Assembly: GCA_038501625.1 (NCBI GenBank)
Contig: JAZAYU010000085.1
Location: 2,429,693 to 2,493,692 of the forward strand
Origin: Corbicula japonica
Taxonomy: Eukaryota > Mollusca > Bivalvia > Venerida > Cyrenidae
DNA length: 64,000 nt
Direction: 5' to 3'
Below, piece by piece: positions 10,980 through 23,349 of the stretch. The translations under genes were made by a program, and so were the position numbers. The notes under the pieces were generated by a model. That model saw only the letters and a program-made list of their open reading frames with translations. It was not told the DNA's origin and made no database searches. Position 1 is the stretch's first letter, and each line of letters opens with the position of its first letter.

Positions 10980-11157
10980 GTTCTTAAGTAACAAAATTTT
11001 ATTACAGTTTACAATAACACAAATTTAATTCCTACGTTTCAGGGAGGATAACTCCTCTTCTTCAAGAAAAATTCTTTTTTTACATGGATTTACAAATGAT
11101 AACATATTGTCATATTATCACAAAACGTAGGAATTAAATTTGTGTTATTTTGAACTG

Positions 11158-11158
<1 letters not shown>
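10980..11158. mobile_element. Inverted-repeat element, Penelope-like terminal fragment (tentative)
   Basis: A perfect 27-bp inverted repeat (11013-11039 against 11123-11149; core 'cacaaatttaattcctacg') extends outward to about 35 bp with 3 mismatches through 'acagttt'. The spacer of about 85 bp includes the 'gaggataactcctc' palindrome. On the minus strand one arm leads out of a 'tgaagaagaggag..gaaacgtagg' segment resembling the hammerhead-like motifs in Penelope-like element termini. Inverted terminal fragments and abutting (TA)n runs fit insertions of that class. There is no RT or GIY-YIG coding sequence, so this is at most a terminal fragment. Confidence 0.5.
11031..11066 (-). ncRNA. Hammerhead-ribozyme-like motif (candidate)
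   Basis: Minus strand order: 'ttgaaga' (consensus CUGANGA with the first C as T), a stem-loop 'gaggagttatcctc' in the place of stem II, then 'gaaac' (the conserved GAAA box plus one stem III base) and 'gta', an acceptable NUH-type cleavage triplet. With so short a stem III the motif would act as a dimer, as known for minimal retroelement hammerheads. The C-to-T change and imperfect stem II closure suggest loss of activity here. It could also be a coincidental hairpin. Confidence 0.4.

Positions 11159-11159
<1 letters not shown>

Positions 11160-11243
<84 letters not shown>
11160..11243. repeat. (TA)n microsatellite, about 41 units
   Basis: Uninterrupted alternating TA tract, the longest simple repeat in the window. 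It produces the apparent Ile/Tyr open frame at 11150-11389. Confidence 0.97.
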
Positions 11244-11250
<7 letters not shown>

Positions 11251-12235
11251 AATGCTGAAATTTAAATGGCATTATAGAGGGTGGGAGGATGAAAAAGAGG
11301 GATGGAGCGGGCTGGATTCGAGTGTCGAGCAATATAGTGATAGTGATGAGGATGTGAATGCATGGCCAATTAACCGATTGATTAATTGATTGATTGACTG
11401 ATTGAAATCGATCATAGTGATCATCATGACTAAATGCCTCAACCCATTGTGATCTGCTTAGTGATACTACCTTTAGCATTACACGCTAACAGAGTCATTG
11501 TCATCATTAAAATTGAAAAGAAAAAAAAAACAACTTTGAAATAACTGCAGTATGTTTTAACGATCTTGTGTTTTGTTGTTTGTTTTTTCAGAACAAAAAT
11601 CGCTGCGAAATTAAAACAAACGCAATGCAAGAGACAATAATTCCTAATTATTGGAATTCCTCGGAAATTATTCTTTCCAGCTGAATTTCAGGGTAAGAGA
11701 AATTGTGTTATAAACTCGTTGAATTGTAAATCAGCCGACGAAAAAGAGATTTTTGCTTTTTTATGGCAAACACCATTCTCGATGCACAACCGAAAGAAAT
11801 TGCTTTTCGATCTTAAGTTACTTTTGACTTTCCAAACAGCATTCACATCTGAAACTATTAAAGGTCAACTAGCCCTGTGTTAAAAGTTTTTTTATTTGTT
11901 AGTTACCAGGAAAACCAAAATCGGAATACCAATTAAACAATAAATCGATTGCTTTAAAATGTTGTACAATGATGTTGTTGACCTGCTACATTTCAAGCAA
12001 ACAGCAATTTTCTTTGAATTAAATGACACGGAACTAAGATAATTTAAAACTGATCATCATTATAGACCAGTGTTTGAATGGAAACCTTATCAACAAGAGA
12101 GAAAAATGCTTTAACGGGGAGCCTCATTCAAAAAGTATATTCTACCCACATATAAGGTCAAGAAGGAAAAATAGTATTTAATAATAATATGATTGGGGTT
12201 CCGTTAAAAAACAACACAGTCAAGTAAATAACAAA
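11244..12235. other. Non-coding stretch
   Basis: Contains a short TGAT-rich run near 11378-11403 ('gattaattgattgattgact') and A-rich runs near 11518. Nothing else recognised. Confidence 0.4.
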
Positions 12236-12335
12236 AAATAGAACGAGAGGGGTTACTACATTGGAATAGTCAGCGGCACAGCATCTTGTCATTTTGGTGG
12301 GGCGTTTGAAACAGGGTCAAGCGTGTACAAACCTA
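12236..12335 (+). repeat. Dispersed repeat R, diverged fragment (forward)
   Basis: 'gaacgagaggggttactaca' followed by 'ttggaatagtcagcggcac' corresponds to the R core (gaacc..ggggttaccgccttggaacggtcagtggc) with about 25 percent change by eye. Confidence 0.5.
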
Positions 12336-13979
12336 TCACTTGCTTCTGTAGAATCGAATTAGATCAGTTATGTACAAAAACATTATTTTGCGTGCAAAAG
12401 CACAAAACATTTTAATCAAGAAAGCAAACACATTCATTTTTTATTAATAGCTGATTTTTTCTGACCTGCTAATGTGCCAGCCAGCCAGCCAGCATAAGCT
12501 CATTTTGTTCTGAATCACCCGTCCTAATCCTATTTGTATTAAAAATTGTGAGTCTGAGACTTGATTAAACGCAAGAGGAACTACAAATCATTTGCGAAAT
12601 TGAAAACAACATTTAATAATTTCAATAAAAAACACCCACATGGAATTCGGAGCTTTTCTTTTTATTATAGACGAAATTAGATAATTTTTTCCGAAATGAC
12701 CTATTAAGAGGCACTGAAAACAGAAGTTTAATTAATTTATTAATAAGCATTAAAAACATTAAGCCGAAACCCCCATTTGTGTTGACTGTTTTTTCTATGA
12801 ACGAACATTCTTAGGATATCTGCTTCCAAAGAAAAAGAACAAGGTAAAGACGCCGAACGATAATGGCTAATATAATTTTTACAACAACATTTTCTGAAAT
12901 AAACAGTTATTGAACAGTAACGTTTTTGAAATACGTTACACTCTAGAACTTAGATTGGCAATATATTGTCAAAAAGACCCTTAAAGGAAACATGTTGTCA
13001 AATAAATATCTATCAGAGTTGTCGCTACCTACGCTTTAGATTTTGCAATAATTCTCCTCGGAAATCAAGCTCTTGCTTCTAATTTTCTCGGAAATTGTAG
13101 TTCCACATTTTTGTTTTTCTGAGATTTCCCCTGTTGTCTTAGAAATTGTGAATCGCTATTATACTTTAACTTTTAGTATAGTGTTTCTTTCGAGTAGGCA
13201 ACCCGTTGCAGATTTGCAAGGCTTTTATATTTTCTATTTTATGACATTCATATTAGTCTACTATTATCTAAACATCGGTGCATCTTCATATGTATGCTAC
13301 CACTACCCATGTACATGTATTTCGCGAAAATCGGCCTGACATGTAAACTTAACGTTTATATGTCACCCAAGCTTTATATGGCCGGTCGGGAACTATTTTT
13401 GACCTAGTTTTTCGATACACAAAATTCTTGCTAAAACTTGACCTGGAAAATGGATATCGTACTAATGCTACTCTTTTTGCAAGTTCCTTAACAGAGAAAG
13501 AAACCATTTGTACTAGTAAAGAGTCCCATTTGTACTACGAGAGAGTCTAGTATTATAATCCGCTTGAAACAGGAGCCTCGCCCTGTATATTTTTCTCCGA
13601 CTCGCCTAATAAATTCAAGCTTGGTAAGACAGTAACCTAATATTCTATATTTATTCTTCGGACAATTATAGTTTGGGCGCATAAAAATACATGTTCACCG
13701 GAATCGGATATCTTTGAGCCATTTCGTACGCCGTAGTTTTAGAATAATACACACAATAACATAGTTACAAACGAATTAAGATTATATCTGAAATGACCTT
13801 TTAAGAACCACTATAAACAGAAGTTTAAAAAGTTATATTGAAAATTAAGAAAAATAAAAAAAAAACGTTCGACCTAGAGCCCTCTTTGCATAAACGGCAA
13901 ACATCAATGAAATAATAAATAGAAAAATAGAAAACAAATACCAATATAATTTATACATAATGTTTATTTCGAATAATGC
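12336..13979. other. Non-coding stretch
   Basis: A short (GCCA)n run at about 12477-12492. The 88-codon frame at 13073-13339 is hydrophobic and AT-driven, with no recognised domain. Confidence 0.4.
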
Positions 13980-14025
13980 AGGGGCATAAGGGGTTGGTCA
14001 CCCTTGAACCTGTTTCAAACACCCC
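13980..14025 (-). repeat. Dispersed repeat R, short fragment (reverse)
   Basis: 'ggggttggtcacccttgaac' followed by 'ctgtttcaaacacccc' matches the R segment 'ggttggtgcaccctagaac' + 'ctggtttaaaccccc'. Confidence 0.5.
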
Positions 14026-15280
14026 ATACTTTCAACGTGAATACACTACCCAACTGAGTCATTGAGAAATGAAACACGGTAGCATGACCCTAATAATCAG
14101 AAATTTACTAGTCTGAAAAACGTTACAAAGTTGTAATAAATGATAAAAAGAGCTTTTTATAGATTTTTAGGTAGCGGATTTTTCCTTCCATGCGTTTTAT
14201 TGAAGACAAATTGATTTAATGCCCAAACGTTTTTGTTCTTATTAAAAATAATGGGACATTTTTAGTGACGAAGCCACATTTATTTCAGCATTGTACACAT
14301 TCATTTTAATCAAGAGAAGATAATTGTACCTATTAATGAAGAAGGGGCGACTTTGTAGATATTGACAATTTTGTTTTGCTGACAGACGGGAATTTAAACG
14401 AGATTTCCGACAGAAGAGGATTTTTTAGCTTTAAATGTCTTGCCAGAGTTACGGGATTAGATAAATGTTTGGACAACTCTTACAATTTTCCAGGTTAAGC
14501 CTAACGCCCCCCCCCCCCCTCAGTTCCTGAGTAAAATATTAAAAATATTCATAAAACATTTCGAGGACTTCAAATTTATTAAGAAAACAATATATTTAAC
14601 GAAAAGTATTCGGAGCAGCATAAGTCTTTCGAAAAAAAGCCTTAGTTCCATCTCAAAGGTGTCTGGTAACGTATAAGTACGGACAAAACGAAAATATTAA
14701 ATGTGTTTGCAAATATCAAATTTTATAAATTTAAACTATAAAAGACATGTAAACAGAGTGAATGTGATGTAACGTTCTTACACAATTAACGTACGCATTA
14801 ATATATTTAAAGAAACAGTTGTTAGAGCGAGACTGTGCTAAGCGCAGTAAAATTCACTCATAAGATATCCTGAAATGTAACGATAGGTCGCAACATTCGC
14901 TAACATTATACATTCGATCGCAGGTTAACTCATCAAAGTACAAAGTCACTTAATTCATCATTAAATAGAAATTGTTTTATTAGCATATGTCTTGTGAAAT
15001 ATCGGTAAGAAGTGTTTCCTGTATACGAAATTGTCTAAAAGTAGGTTATTTATAATCTACTTATTTATATTTATATAATTATCCGCAACAACTGCACACT
15101 TTTCATAAGTATGTCAAGGGACACACTTAACCGAGAAATATTTAGCATATAATTACTTCCAGCCGATTTTCCGATTAAGCTCCTTTAGTTACAGCAACCT
15201 AATAGATCTTTTACTTTATGAAAATGAAAATGGTTAAGAGTTACCACATACACAACAATTATAACAGGTTTATATAAGAC
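14026..15280. other. Non-coding stretch with a poly-C run
   Basis: Thirteen consecutive C at 14507-14519, conspicuous in this AT-rich context; otherwise nothing recognised. Confidence 0.45.
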
Positions 15281-15352
15281 CTGGTCCCAAGATTATTAAA
15301 CTGAGAGTATAGACCAGACTCAAATCTCAAGGATCTGATTGGCTGAAATGTA
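15281..15352. mobile_element. Fold-back MITE P, half copy 3
   Basis: Left arm only: 'acctggtcccaagattatta' ... 'cagactcaaatctcaaggat' 'ctgattggctgaaatg'. It stops at about the hairpin tip. The outer end 'acctggtccc' helps define the terminus of the family. Confidence 0.7.
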
Positions 15353-17920
15353 GACTTTTCAAGGATTTTTTTTTAAATTTAAAATTCAACTTTTTGTACA
15401 AGATCTGCGGTTACCCTATTAGCACCAAATCCAAATTTAAGACATTTGATTTTTCCAAGTCTTAGACCTCGCTTGGGCATAACCTTTTATAGTAAATTAT
15501 CTTTCACTTTGTCGAAAAGAGATTAAATTAATTAATATCAGTTTCTTTTTAATTCGGAAATATATCAATTTTATTACATACAATCCCTGAATTAAGTCGA
15601 AAGCTTTAATTCTGTCACTGCTCTGTTAGGTTTTGGTGTAATTAATCAGCAACTGTATAGCAGTTAATAGGTATGTGAAATTAAACTTAAAAATAATGAA
15701 CAGCACATATTTTCTTAAATCATCCTGTCAAAAAGACTAGTACAAAACAGTTAAATGTTCGTACATAATGTAATTTGCTATAAAATGTACAAAACTGGTT
15801 ATTCTGCCACGCAAAAATTATAACGCACCTTCTTGTATAAAATGTTTACTTACCGATGGAATAATCCGGAATTTCAAGCACCAATATTGTATTCGGTCCT
15901 GACGTAAACGTTTAAGCTAATTAAAGAGTAAAATTTGTTCTAAGAACATAATCGCAATTCATTAATGTTGAATATATCCGCTTAAATAACATAGCATTAT
16001 CCAGTTATTTTATTTGTATAAATGAATGTATGAATAACTAACCGTGCGCTGCATTGTTTTCCTATTGCAATAATTAGAAAATTAATAATTCCCTTTCCGT
16101 ATTTCCCAACTTAGTATGAAAGCTCTATTTATACAAGTCCATATAGTAAAACCCAATTAACAAATAAATATATTCAATATCTTGATCTTGGCGGATAATA
16201 GTGCGTTACGCTGAAGTGTTTACATTTAATAAGTGATAATCAGGCACTATCGATAAATTGAAAGAATATCCCTTACAACACGTAAATAAAGAATATGGAT
16301 TTCCACGAGACACAGAAGTTTCCTTAGGCCACCAAATAAAGACAATCGATTTGCCGAACTGCCAAACATTTACGCTCCGTAGAGCAAACTTTCAAATTCT
16401 CTTTGGCAATGGACAGGACTATTAATTATTGACTTCCCAAGCTAAAAGAAATCACAGACAAGCACGCTTTATGTAATAAACTTGCCACAGAATAACGAGA
16501 ATGATCGAAAATTTATTTCTCGTTAAGAGAATAAAGCGATCGCTTATATAACGTGCACGGTCTATTAGATTCGAAATTGTTTCTCAACTGTCTAATTACC
16601 AGAAAATTTTAATTTCCTCATAATTATTTCCTTTTCAAAAGGTTATATTTCACTTTCAAACGGAAATACAGCATGTATATCTAGTGTTTATCGATACGTA
16701 TTCCACTTCAGACGTACATTTATAAAATGAGACAAGATCTAACCATAAACCAAGTAAGCATTCAATTTGATCACTGTATCGAATGCATCTGTGCAGGAAA
16801 TTGATAACCATGTATCATTATGGTATTAACCCCAACATTTCAGCATTGATTTGGATACCATGTCGTCTTCTGAGAAGTCTGCGTTACTTTATTGTTTTGT
16901 TTTCTGGATTGACGCAAAATGGGAAAAATATGCACATATGAAATAGTATATCTAGAGAGTTTAGAAACAAAATATATAAATGTCACGCATTATGCGTCTA
17001 CATCAATTGTCGATTTCGATTTCGGCTGTCATCAATAATAAATCTCATTTAATTAACTGCGTTTTACCTGACTTTATGTAAGCAATTGTTAAATTTATTC
17101 ATCCATATTCATACTATCACCAATTAATACTGCAGTAGCATGTAAAAAGCATGGACAAATTATTTAATGTCAGAAAATGAAATATCAATTAATACAAAAT
17201 ATGAATTATTATTTTAATTTAAATTTTAAAACGAATTTCGAACAATTTACATGTAGATTAGATAGACAGTAAATGCTTATTCTTCACAGTCACAGTAAAT
17301 GTTCGAATCATAGGGATCGCTGTTCTATGTTTATGTTGATTTTTCCTAAAGAAATTCTTTAAAGTTGAAATGTTAAGAGGACAACCTAAATTACGGACAT
17401 CCTCAACTTGACCAGCAGGAGTATGGGAATTAATAAAACATTAATGGAAAATGGACAAAACAAGCAATTCAAGATAAACCTTGTTAGGATACCGCCTTGG
17501 AATCTGAGAATCTCAAGAAAGAAGCCAAATCCAAATCTGTGATCCAGCTCAGGAAGGCAGGATAACGATGATTGAATTATTTTCATATCAGTTTAAATTT
17601 GTTGACTGCAGACACTTTTCTGCCGCTATGTTTGTCGTCTCTGAGTGTTTCCTTACAGACAAGAAGCAGTCCTATAATAAATTATTTAAATTTAATTTGA
17701 AAACTTCCAGGAAATTCTTAAAATTCGACTAAAATCCTTATAGTTTTTACTGTTTAGCTTAACCAAGGTAAACGCGGGTCTTAACATGGTCTTGTTAATG
17801 TTTCGATAACTTTTCAAAACGTAATCCAACCATTATCAATGCAATGTACACGAAAAGACTATTTGTTTTTCCAAAGAGTAGTACAATTATATAAGATTTT
17901 ACTGATACTGGTTGATTTTA
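15353..17920. other. Non-coding stretch, 2.6 kb
   Basis: The longest stretch without a recognised repeat. I see no tandem unit, inverted arms or coding similarity; it may be unique host DNA. Confidence 0.4.
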
Positions 17921-17990
17921 AGTGAAAAATTCATATCAAGAATTGCCACACCCAGAAAACACAACCTCTTCATGTAGCCAAAATCGAGTT
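17921..17990 (+). repeat. Dispersed repeat R, head fragment (forward)
   Basis: 'agtgaaaaattcatatcaag' 'aattgccacacccagaaaac' 'acaacctcttcatgtagcc': the first 70 bp of R only. Confidence 0.7.
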
Positions 17991-18218
17991 CTTTATGACA
18001 TGTGAATATACTGGCAATTATGATTTTCCAAACAAATATCTTACTTTTATACCTGACATTCATGACTTTTTAGAATCGCATTAAACAAATTCCAACAGCG
18101 CTTTATTAGCCTTCACTGTTTGCTTAAAACAACTATAACTCGTTTAATAACACCCCACAGAGTGCTAATTAAAAGATAAGATCGTTATTTTCCCATTTTG
18201 TCATTTTGCTTCGTCAAA

Positions 18219-18346
18219 AAAGTGGAATATGCATTTCAGGAATGGCAACATTCAGAAGACACAGCCTCCACACACAGCCAGCCGAAAATTGATAGGAAAA
18301 GACAATATGGTAATAACATGATTAATTTAAAAAAGACATGACCATT
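18219..18346 (+). repeat. Dispersed repeat R, partial copy (forward)
   Basis: Head 'atgcatttcaggaatggcaa' then 'gacacagcctccacacacag' and a decayed middle with 'aaaaaagacatgaccattg'. The core block is lost. Confidence 0.65.
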
Positions 18347-18882
18347 GTCCCTTTATAACAACTGATGTCCACGAAGCTGTGGACAACACTGTTGAAACAA
18401 TTGTCAGTGAAAATTTTATTGTGCTATATTAATAAAACTATGCGTGTTCCTATTTGAACATAGTGTATAGGTAATGTTGATGCAAGCTGATAGTAACCCT
18501 ACAATAATAATCAACTTTAGAGATGATGGTGTGAAGTGGATGGACAGACAAAACTCTTAGACAAGAGAATACACTCTCCAACGGGTACCGGGTAATGATT
18601 AATAAAGCTTTAATTTGTTGGAAAAGTTTTTCACCTTATGTTGCCTGAAATACATCAAAGTCCGTTGAAGTATTTCATTGTGGAATCGTATTCGATTGTG
18701 GAGGGTGATTATGTCACAGTACTAATTTAGTCACTTTTTGTGTAAAATTTGTTTAAACTGACTGAATTGTTCAGTTAATATGTTTATGGATATGCTAGCG
18801 GTGTCCAGTGTTATAGTCCCGGTCTGAACTGGTTTCAGAACTTTGTCACATAAGAGAACAAGACAGTGTCAGTACTTAAGTT
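18347..18882. other. Non-coding stretch
   Basis: Sits between R heads that share orientation; the intervening 535 bp does not resemble the R right half. Nothing recognised. Confidence 0.35.
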
Positions 18883-18962
18883 AAAAAAGAGAAATGTGCA
18901 TATCAGATATCGCCACACTAACAAAACACAGCCTCCCTACGCAGCGAAAAAATGAGAAGTTC
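18883..18962 (+). repeat. Dispersed repeat R, head fragment (forward)
   Basis: 'gcatatcagatatcgccaca' 'ctaacaaaacacagcctccc' 'tacgcagcgaaaaaatgag'. This is the third R head in about 1 kb, all forward. Confidence 0.75.
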
Positions 18963-19064
18963 TTCATGAATTTTATTCTCTCAAATACAGAATTTGAGTT
19001 CTGGTGTGCTGATACGAACAAGAAGAAAATTTTCATCAACATTATTATTCCTTTAAGCTATATT

Positions 19065-19169
19065 GAAACATGTAACCTTTGATATCGAAACATGTAACCT
19101 TTGATATCGAAACATGTAACCTTTGATATCGAAACATGTAACCTTTGATATCGAAACATGTAACCTTTT
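19065..19169. repeat. 22-bp minisatellite, 4.7 units
   Basis: Unit 'gaaacatgtaacctttgata' + 'tc'. Units at 19065, 19087, 19109 and 19131 and a partial one at 19153 are essentially identical. Each unit junction creates 'tttgatatcgaaa', centred on the palindrome GATATC. Because 22 is not a multiple of 3, the minus-strand frame through it cycles its peptide, which confirms it is not coding. Confidence 0.95.
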
Positions 19170-20195
19170 ACACAAAATATAAAGGCGTTGTATAAAAAGG
19201 AATATCTTTTTTAACTTTTGCAAGAAATGTGAATTCATTAATTATTTTAAAATCATGTTTATGTTTACGAATGATAAATTTACCGACTGGTAGGGAAGTT
19301 AACAAGCCTAACTTGTATAGATTTTGTTATTGATCTGACAAAATCTACTCTGTACAGTCTTGCCTTTGTTTTCTCATTCATTTATTTGGGGAACGGTATG
19401 GTGTAAGTCAAAAATGCGGCACTGGTTGTACCATGTTCGCTGTCATTCGCACATCGTTTAAGATGCTGTTCATTTGTTTACTCATCCCGGGACTAGGGGG
19501 ATTGGGCAATAATATGCATGTTCATAACTACCCATGAGCAGTCTAGGTCAAACCAAACCTGTGTTGTTGTTTTTTATCGTGTTTGATTGATTTCAAAGCT
19601 TCCTCGCATTGTGTAAGATACTGTTTGAAAATCACTTTTAATCATCTTTTATTGAGGACATCAAAGGAGTTCATACACACTTTTTCTGCTTTTTCTCTCC
19701 TTTGATTAGTTGAGTTTCTCTGAATTCTTGAGAAGGGTTAATTATTATTTATAACTGATGTCACACTAAATCGCAACTCAGGCTTGATATATGGAAACCC
19801 ATGGGCAACTTCCTGTCACTAAAGAATCAAAAAACGAGGATTTGTAATGTTAAAAATGGAATTAACGTTAAAAAAGCTTGGGGCAAATTAACTACTGAGC
19901 TTTATAAAACAGAAGCGATCCAAGTAAAATTATGAATGTATAAACTAAATTGAACAGTTAGTTAGTAAACATAATATTCGCTTCAATTAAAAAAAAACCC
20001 GATTCGGAACTTTACAAAATTTGAAACGTATCATGTGCGTTGACGAATTGAAAACAAGCATGAATGCCAATATAATTTATAAAACTAAGTCAACCAGAGA
20101 AGAACTCGCGAAATTAAATAATTATTATATAAAACGTTATAAGATGGAACTCAAAAGTTCATGTCATGATTACGTCTTCTTTTTTTGTTAATTCC

Positions 20196-20197
<2 letters not shown>
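19170..20197. other. Non-coding stretch
   Basis: Nothing recognised before the (CTGT)n tract. Confidence 0.4.

Positions 20198-20242
<45 letters not shown>
20198..20242. repeat. (CTGT)n microsatellite, about 11 units
   Basis: Perfect tetranucleotide repeat followed by a short (CTAT)n/(CTCT)n tail to about 20279. Confidence 0.95.
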
Positions 20243-21240
20243 CAATTTATCTATCTATCTCTCCCTCTCTCTTGCTCTCAACCTAAAACCGTTTTCATTT
20301 TAGTTTGATATTGTAACATGTTAAAGAAAATAGATAGTGTAACCCAAGAAAATGGAAGGTTAATCACGAGTATTCAACATTGTGAGATTACATTCATGCA
20401 GTATATAGACATATCAATCACTGGTTAATGTAACTACCAGACGGGGCATATAAAAACGATTCTAGGACGACGTCATATGAAGAATGCATTCAGTCGGACT
20501 TGAAACATCTTGTAAGGAGAACCAATCCTATTTGAGCATCTAAGAATAAAAAAGGAACAAAATTGTTCTCTTCAGAAAAAACACTGGCGATTTTCAAACA
20601 ATTTAAGCATTTTAGTAATGTATACAATTCGTCTTAACTCGTCCTTGACAGTTGTAATTCGAAAACTATCTTGTTGTGTACCTCAGAATCAACCTTAACA
20701 AATACATGTACTACTTTTCAAGCAAGAATGTATTTTGTAATTTTAAAGATTTACAGAATACTGACGAATTATTTGCACTCCGCCCGGTTAATACCCTACA
20801 GACACAGTTCGGGCAAGAGAGGTAAGACAAATATCGAGATGTACGGCAACAATTACATCATCTTTAAAACATCAATCGTAAAATAATGAGTTCCAATCAT
20901 TTAAGAATATGCATAAAGTTAATAATTAACAGGATAATTAAGTTCGTAAAGCATAAAAGCTGAAAATCGTAAATCGGTTCCACATACATACTATACGATG
21001 AACTTGTGTCATTTATATTGATGCATATGAATTTTTCAAAGGAAAACAACACAGATTATCATAGCATTTTAACCCATATATCGCGTTTTATATGCAGGAT
21101 AGAAAAACAATTTCATAAGATTTTATTTGTATATGCGATACAGTTTGTTTCTTGATACCAATTTGAAAGCGATACAGATTGTGAAAGAGTAAAATCATTA
21201 TGGTGAAAAAGGTAAATCTGATATTTTTGCCATATTTATG
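20243..21240. other. Non-coding stretch
   Basis: Nothing recognised; the 71-codon frame at 20671-20886 has no domain signature. Confidence 0.4.
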
Positions 21241-21472
21241 TGATCAAGAGCACACGTGGCTCGATTTTCATAAAGTGTTGAGGTTTAAACGGAAATGAAA
21301 ATTACAAAGCTTGTTGTCAACAATTAATTGCAGACGTGTCTGTCAAGATACCGTTTGAATTATCACTTACCCCATAGCCTTTGTCACGCCAGCTTGAAAG
21401 AAATCCAAGAAACTATTTCTACTGAAAGCTCTTTTTGATTGATTTATATCCACTGGTCATAGAATCCAGTAA
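21241..21472 (+). repeat. Diverged duplicate Z, copy 1
   Basis: 'attacaaagcttgt' at 21301, followed by 'gcagac', 'tcaagata', 'tttgaatta' and 'ctgaaagctc', recurs in the same order at 27130-27345 about 5.86 kb downstream. No coding frame is conserved between the two. Confidence 0.55.
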
Positions 21473-21585
21473 CTAGTTACTATTTGAGTCTCGTAATGGT
21501 AAGAAATGTGTTTCCGGTAAAATTTTTGCAATTCCAGATTTTGCGTATTTAGAAAGAACACAAGTTAACATATTTGGTAATAAAG

Positions 21586-21990
21586 AGGTGAAATATGCAT
21601 AATTATCAGGAATCGCCATACTCTGAAAACTCAGTCCCCACACGCAGCGAAAAAGAGAGCATGCTTCTATAAGAATATAAGTTTCAAATAAGACACCACA
21701 AACAAAGAAAGAGAACATTTTGGGTTACCGCCTTGGAACGGTCAGTGGAAAAACAATTTTCCACTGATTGATTAAACCAGGTTCTATGGTGCATCAACCT
21801 CACACTTGCCCCAACAGGTTCTCATTTCAACAAACAAGTACAAGTTGTCGTGGTGAAATAACTCAAACCCAATCATTAGCTCATCAATGTTGCATACAAA
21901 CATATAAATCATAAGAAGGTAATAGCATTGCAAATCCAAAGGGGCGGTACTCAATGATTAGAGACATTTTGTAGGCGCCACACGACTCTG
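21586..21990 (+). repeat. Dispersed repeat R, near-complete copy (forward)
   Basis: One of the longest forward copies. Order: 'gaaatatgcataattatcag', the bipartite 'cgcagcgaaaaagagagcat' region, 'gacaccacaaacaaagaaag', 'ggttaccgccttggaacggt' + 'cagtgg', a 'gtggaaaaacaattttccac' hairpin, 'aaccaggttctatggtgcat', 'cacttgccccaacaggttct', 'aagtacaagttgtcgtggtg', 'cataagaaggtaatagcatt' and 'ggggcggtactcaatgatta'. No terminal inverted repeats or coding frame. Confidence 0.85.
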
Positions 21991-22363
21991 ACTTGGCACC
22001 TTCTGTAGTGATATATTAAATTTAAAGTTAACCACATACATGTTTAACTTTTACGCTTGTTTTTATAATTATTTTAATTTTCAATCGACCTTTTTACTTA
22101 TGAGATTAAAGGTAATCGTTTATACCATACAAACTGTGATAAAATCCCCCAAACATCTAAACAATCGCATTTTATTTGACGTATAGTGGTTTATTTCTGC
22201 CCTAAAAGTCGGTTAAAATTGGCAAATACTTTCGTATTACATACATAATAAACTAGCTAACCAGATTATGATTTTTCAGTAGTTAAGATAATTATCCTAA
22301 TAAAATAACAATCCTGACTGTACCTAAAGCTGCCCCGAGTTCACTTTCTTTGTATTACTGGTC
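21991..22363. other. Non-coding stretch
   Basis: Nothing recognised between the R copy and the P element. Confidence 0.35.
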
Positions 22364-22505
22364 CCAAGGTTATAAAACTGCGATTGGAAACCAGTCTCAA
22401 ATCTCAAGCATCTGATTATCTGAAATGGCGACTGGTCGCCATTTCAGCCAATCAGATGCTTGAGATTTGAGACTGGTTTCCATGCTCAGTTTTATAACCT
22501 TAGGC
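22364..22505. mobile_element. Fold-back MITE P, full copy 4
   Basis: Near-perfect hairpin with arms of about 70 bp: 'cccaaggttataaaactgcg' ... 'atggcga' / 'tcgccatttcagccaatcag' ... 'cagttttataaccttaggca'. The arms meet at 'ggcgactggtcgcc' with a 2-nt tip. If transcribed, the whole element would be one long double-stranded hairpin. Confidence 0.9.
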
Positions 22506-22797
22506 ACAGGTCTAGATAAGATTAGTCTTGCTAGTTTATAAGTTAATAAATGAATAATTTTATCGCTATGTAATAAAATCGGCCTTGTTACATTAGTGTT
22601 TTCAAAATGTGTAACAATACATGAAAATATTGAACAATATTAAATCGCTCTTGGTTTTTCTTGTTTTACCGAAATACAAAATACATTTACTTGCAGCTTA
22701 GATAGAATGAACATAGTATTACGGCTTTTAAGTCGCCAGATTTAAATGCAATTGCGACGGCAGACCACTTTCCAACGCTCAGACTACTCAGCTACGA

Positions 22798-22820
22798 ATA
22801 TTGATAAGTTTTATCAATAT
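22798..22820. repeat. Short perfect hairpin
   Basis: 'atattgataa' and 'ttatcaatat' around a short centre. No T-run or gene context supports a function. Confidence 0.6.
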
Positions 22821-22959
22821 CGCCAGGAATTTTTTACATATTGGTTGCAAATGCCTAAGTTATTGCAATTCATTTTGCCATATCTTGTTTGATTAGAACT
22901 TTATTTTTTACCTGTTACATTGTATAATAGCTTTCCGGATAAGGACGGTTAGTACTCGT

Positions 22960-23180
22960 TTTGTTTCCCTGTTTTAAACAAGCAGACAAAGTTTCCCAAA
23001 TGGTGTTCGGCTGTTCGTACTTGACTATCTAATAAATAATGAATGCTGCTGCTCCGTTTATCAAAAAAGAATAATTTTTCTCGTTTTCTAGTCAACTTAC
23101 TGTCATTATGAGCACAGTTATTGATGTTTTTTCGGGAAAATTTCAGTGTTTTGTGATAACAAATGACAACTTGCAACGCA
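22960..23180 (+). repeat. Diverged duplicate X, copy 1
   Basis: Shares, in order, 'aataatgaatgctgctgct', 'ctcgttttct.gtca', 'gagcac..ttattgatg' and 'caac.caaaa' with 28680-28925 and 34480-34700. The 'gaatg' anchors lie at 23041, 28786 and 34551, almost equal steps of 5745 and 5765 bp. Confidence 0.6.
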
Positions 23181-23349
23181 AAAACAGCATCAATAGTAAA
23201 GAAAAGTGCTAAAATATTTTATAAATACATTTTCATTTTGGAGGACATTACCTTTCTTATAAAATGTAAGCCACATTTAAACCTTCAACAGAACCAACAA
23301 TTAAAAACCATGCAAGTCCTCTTTATCATTTTTTTGATTCCGATAAATC

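Noticed and set aside
11150..11389. Ile/Tyr-repeat protein
   Set aside because: Translation of the (TA)n tract.
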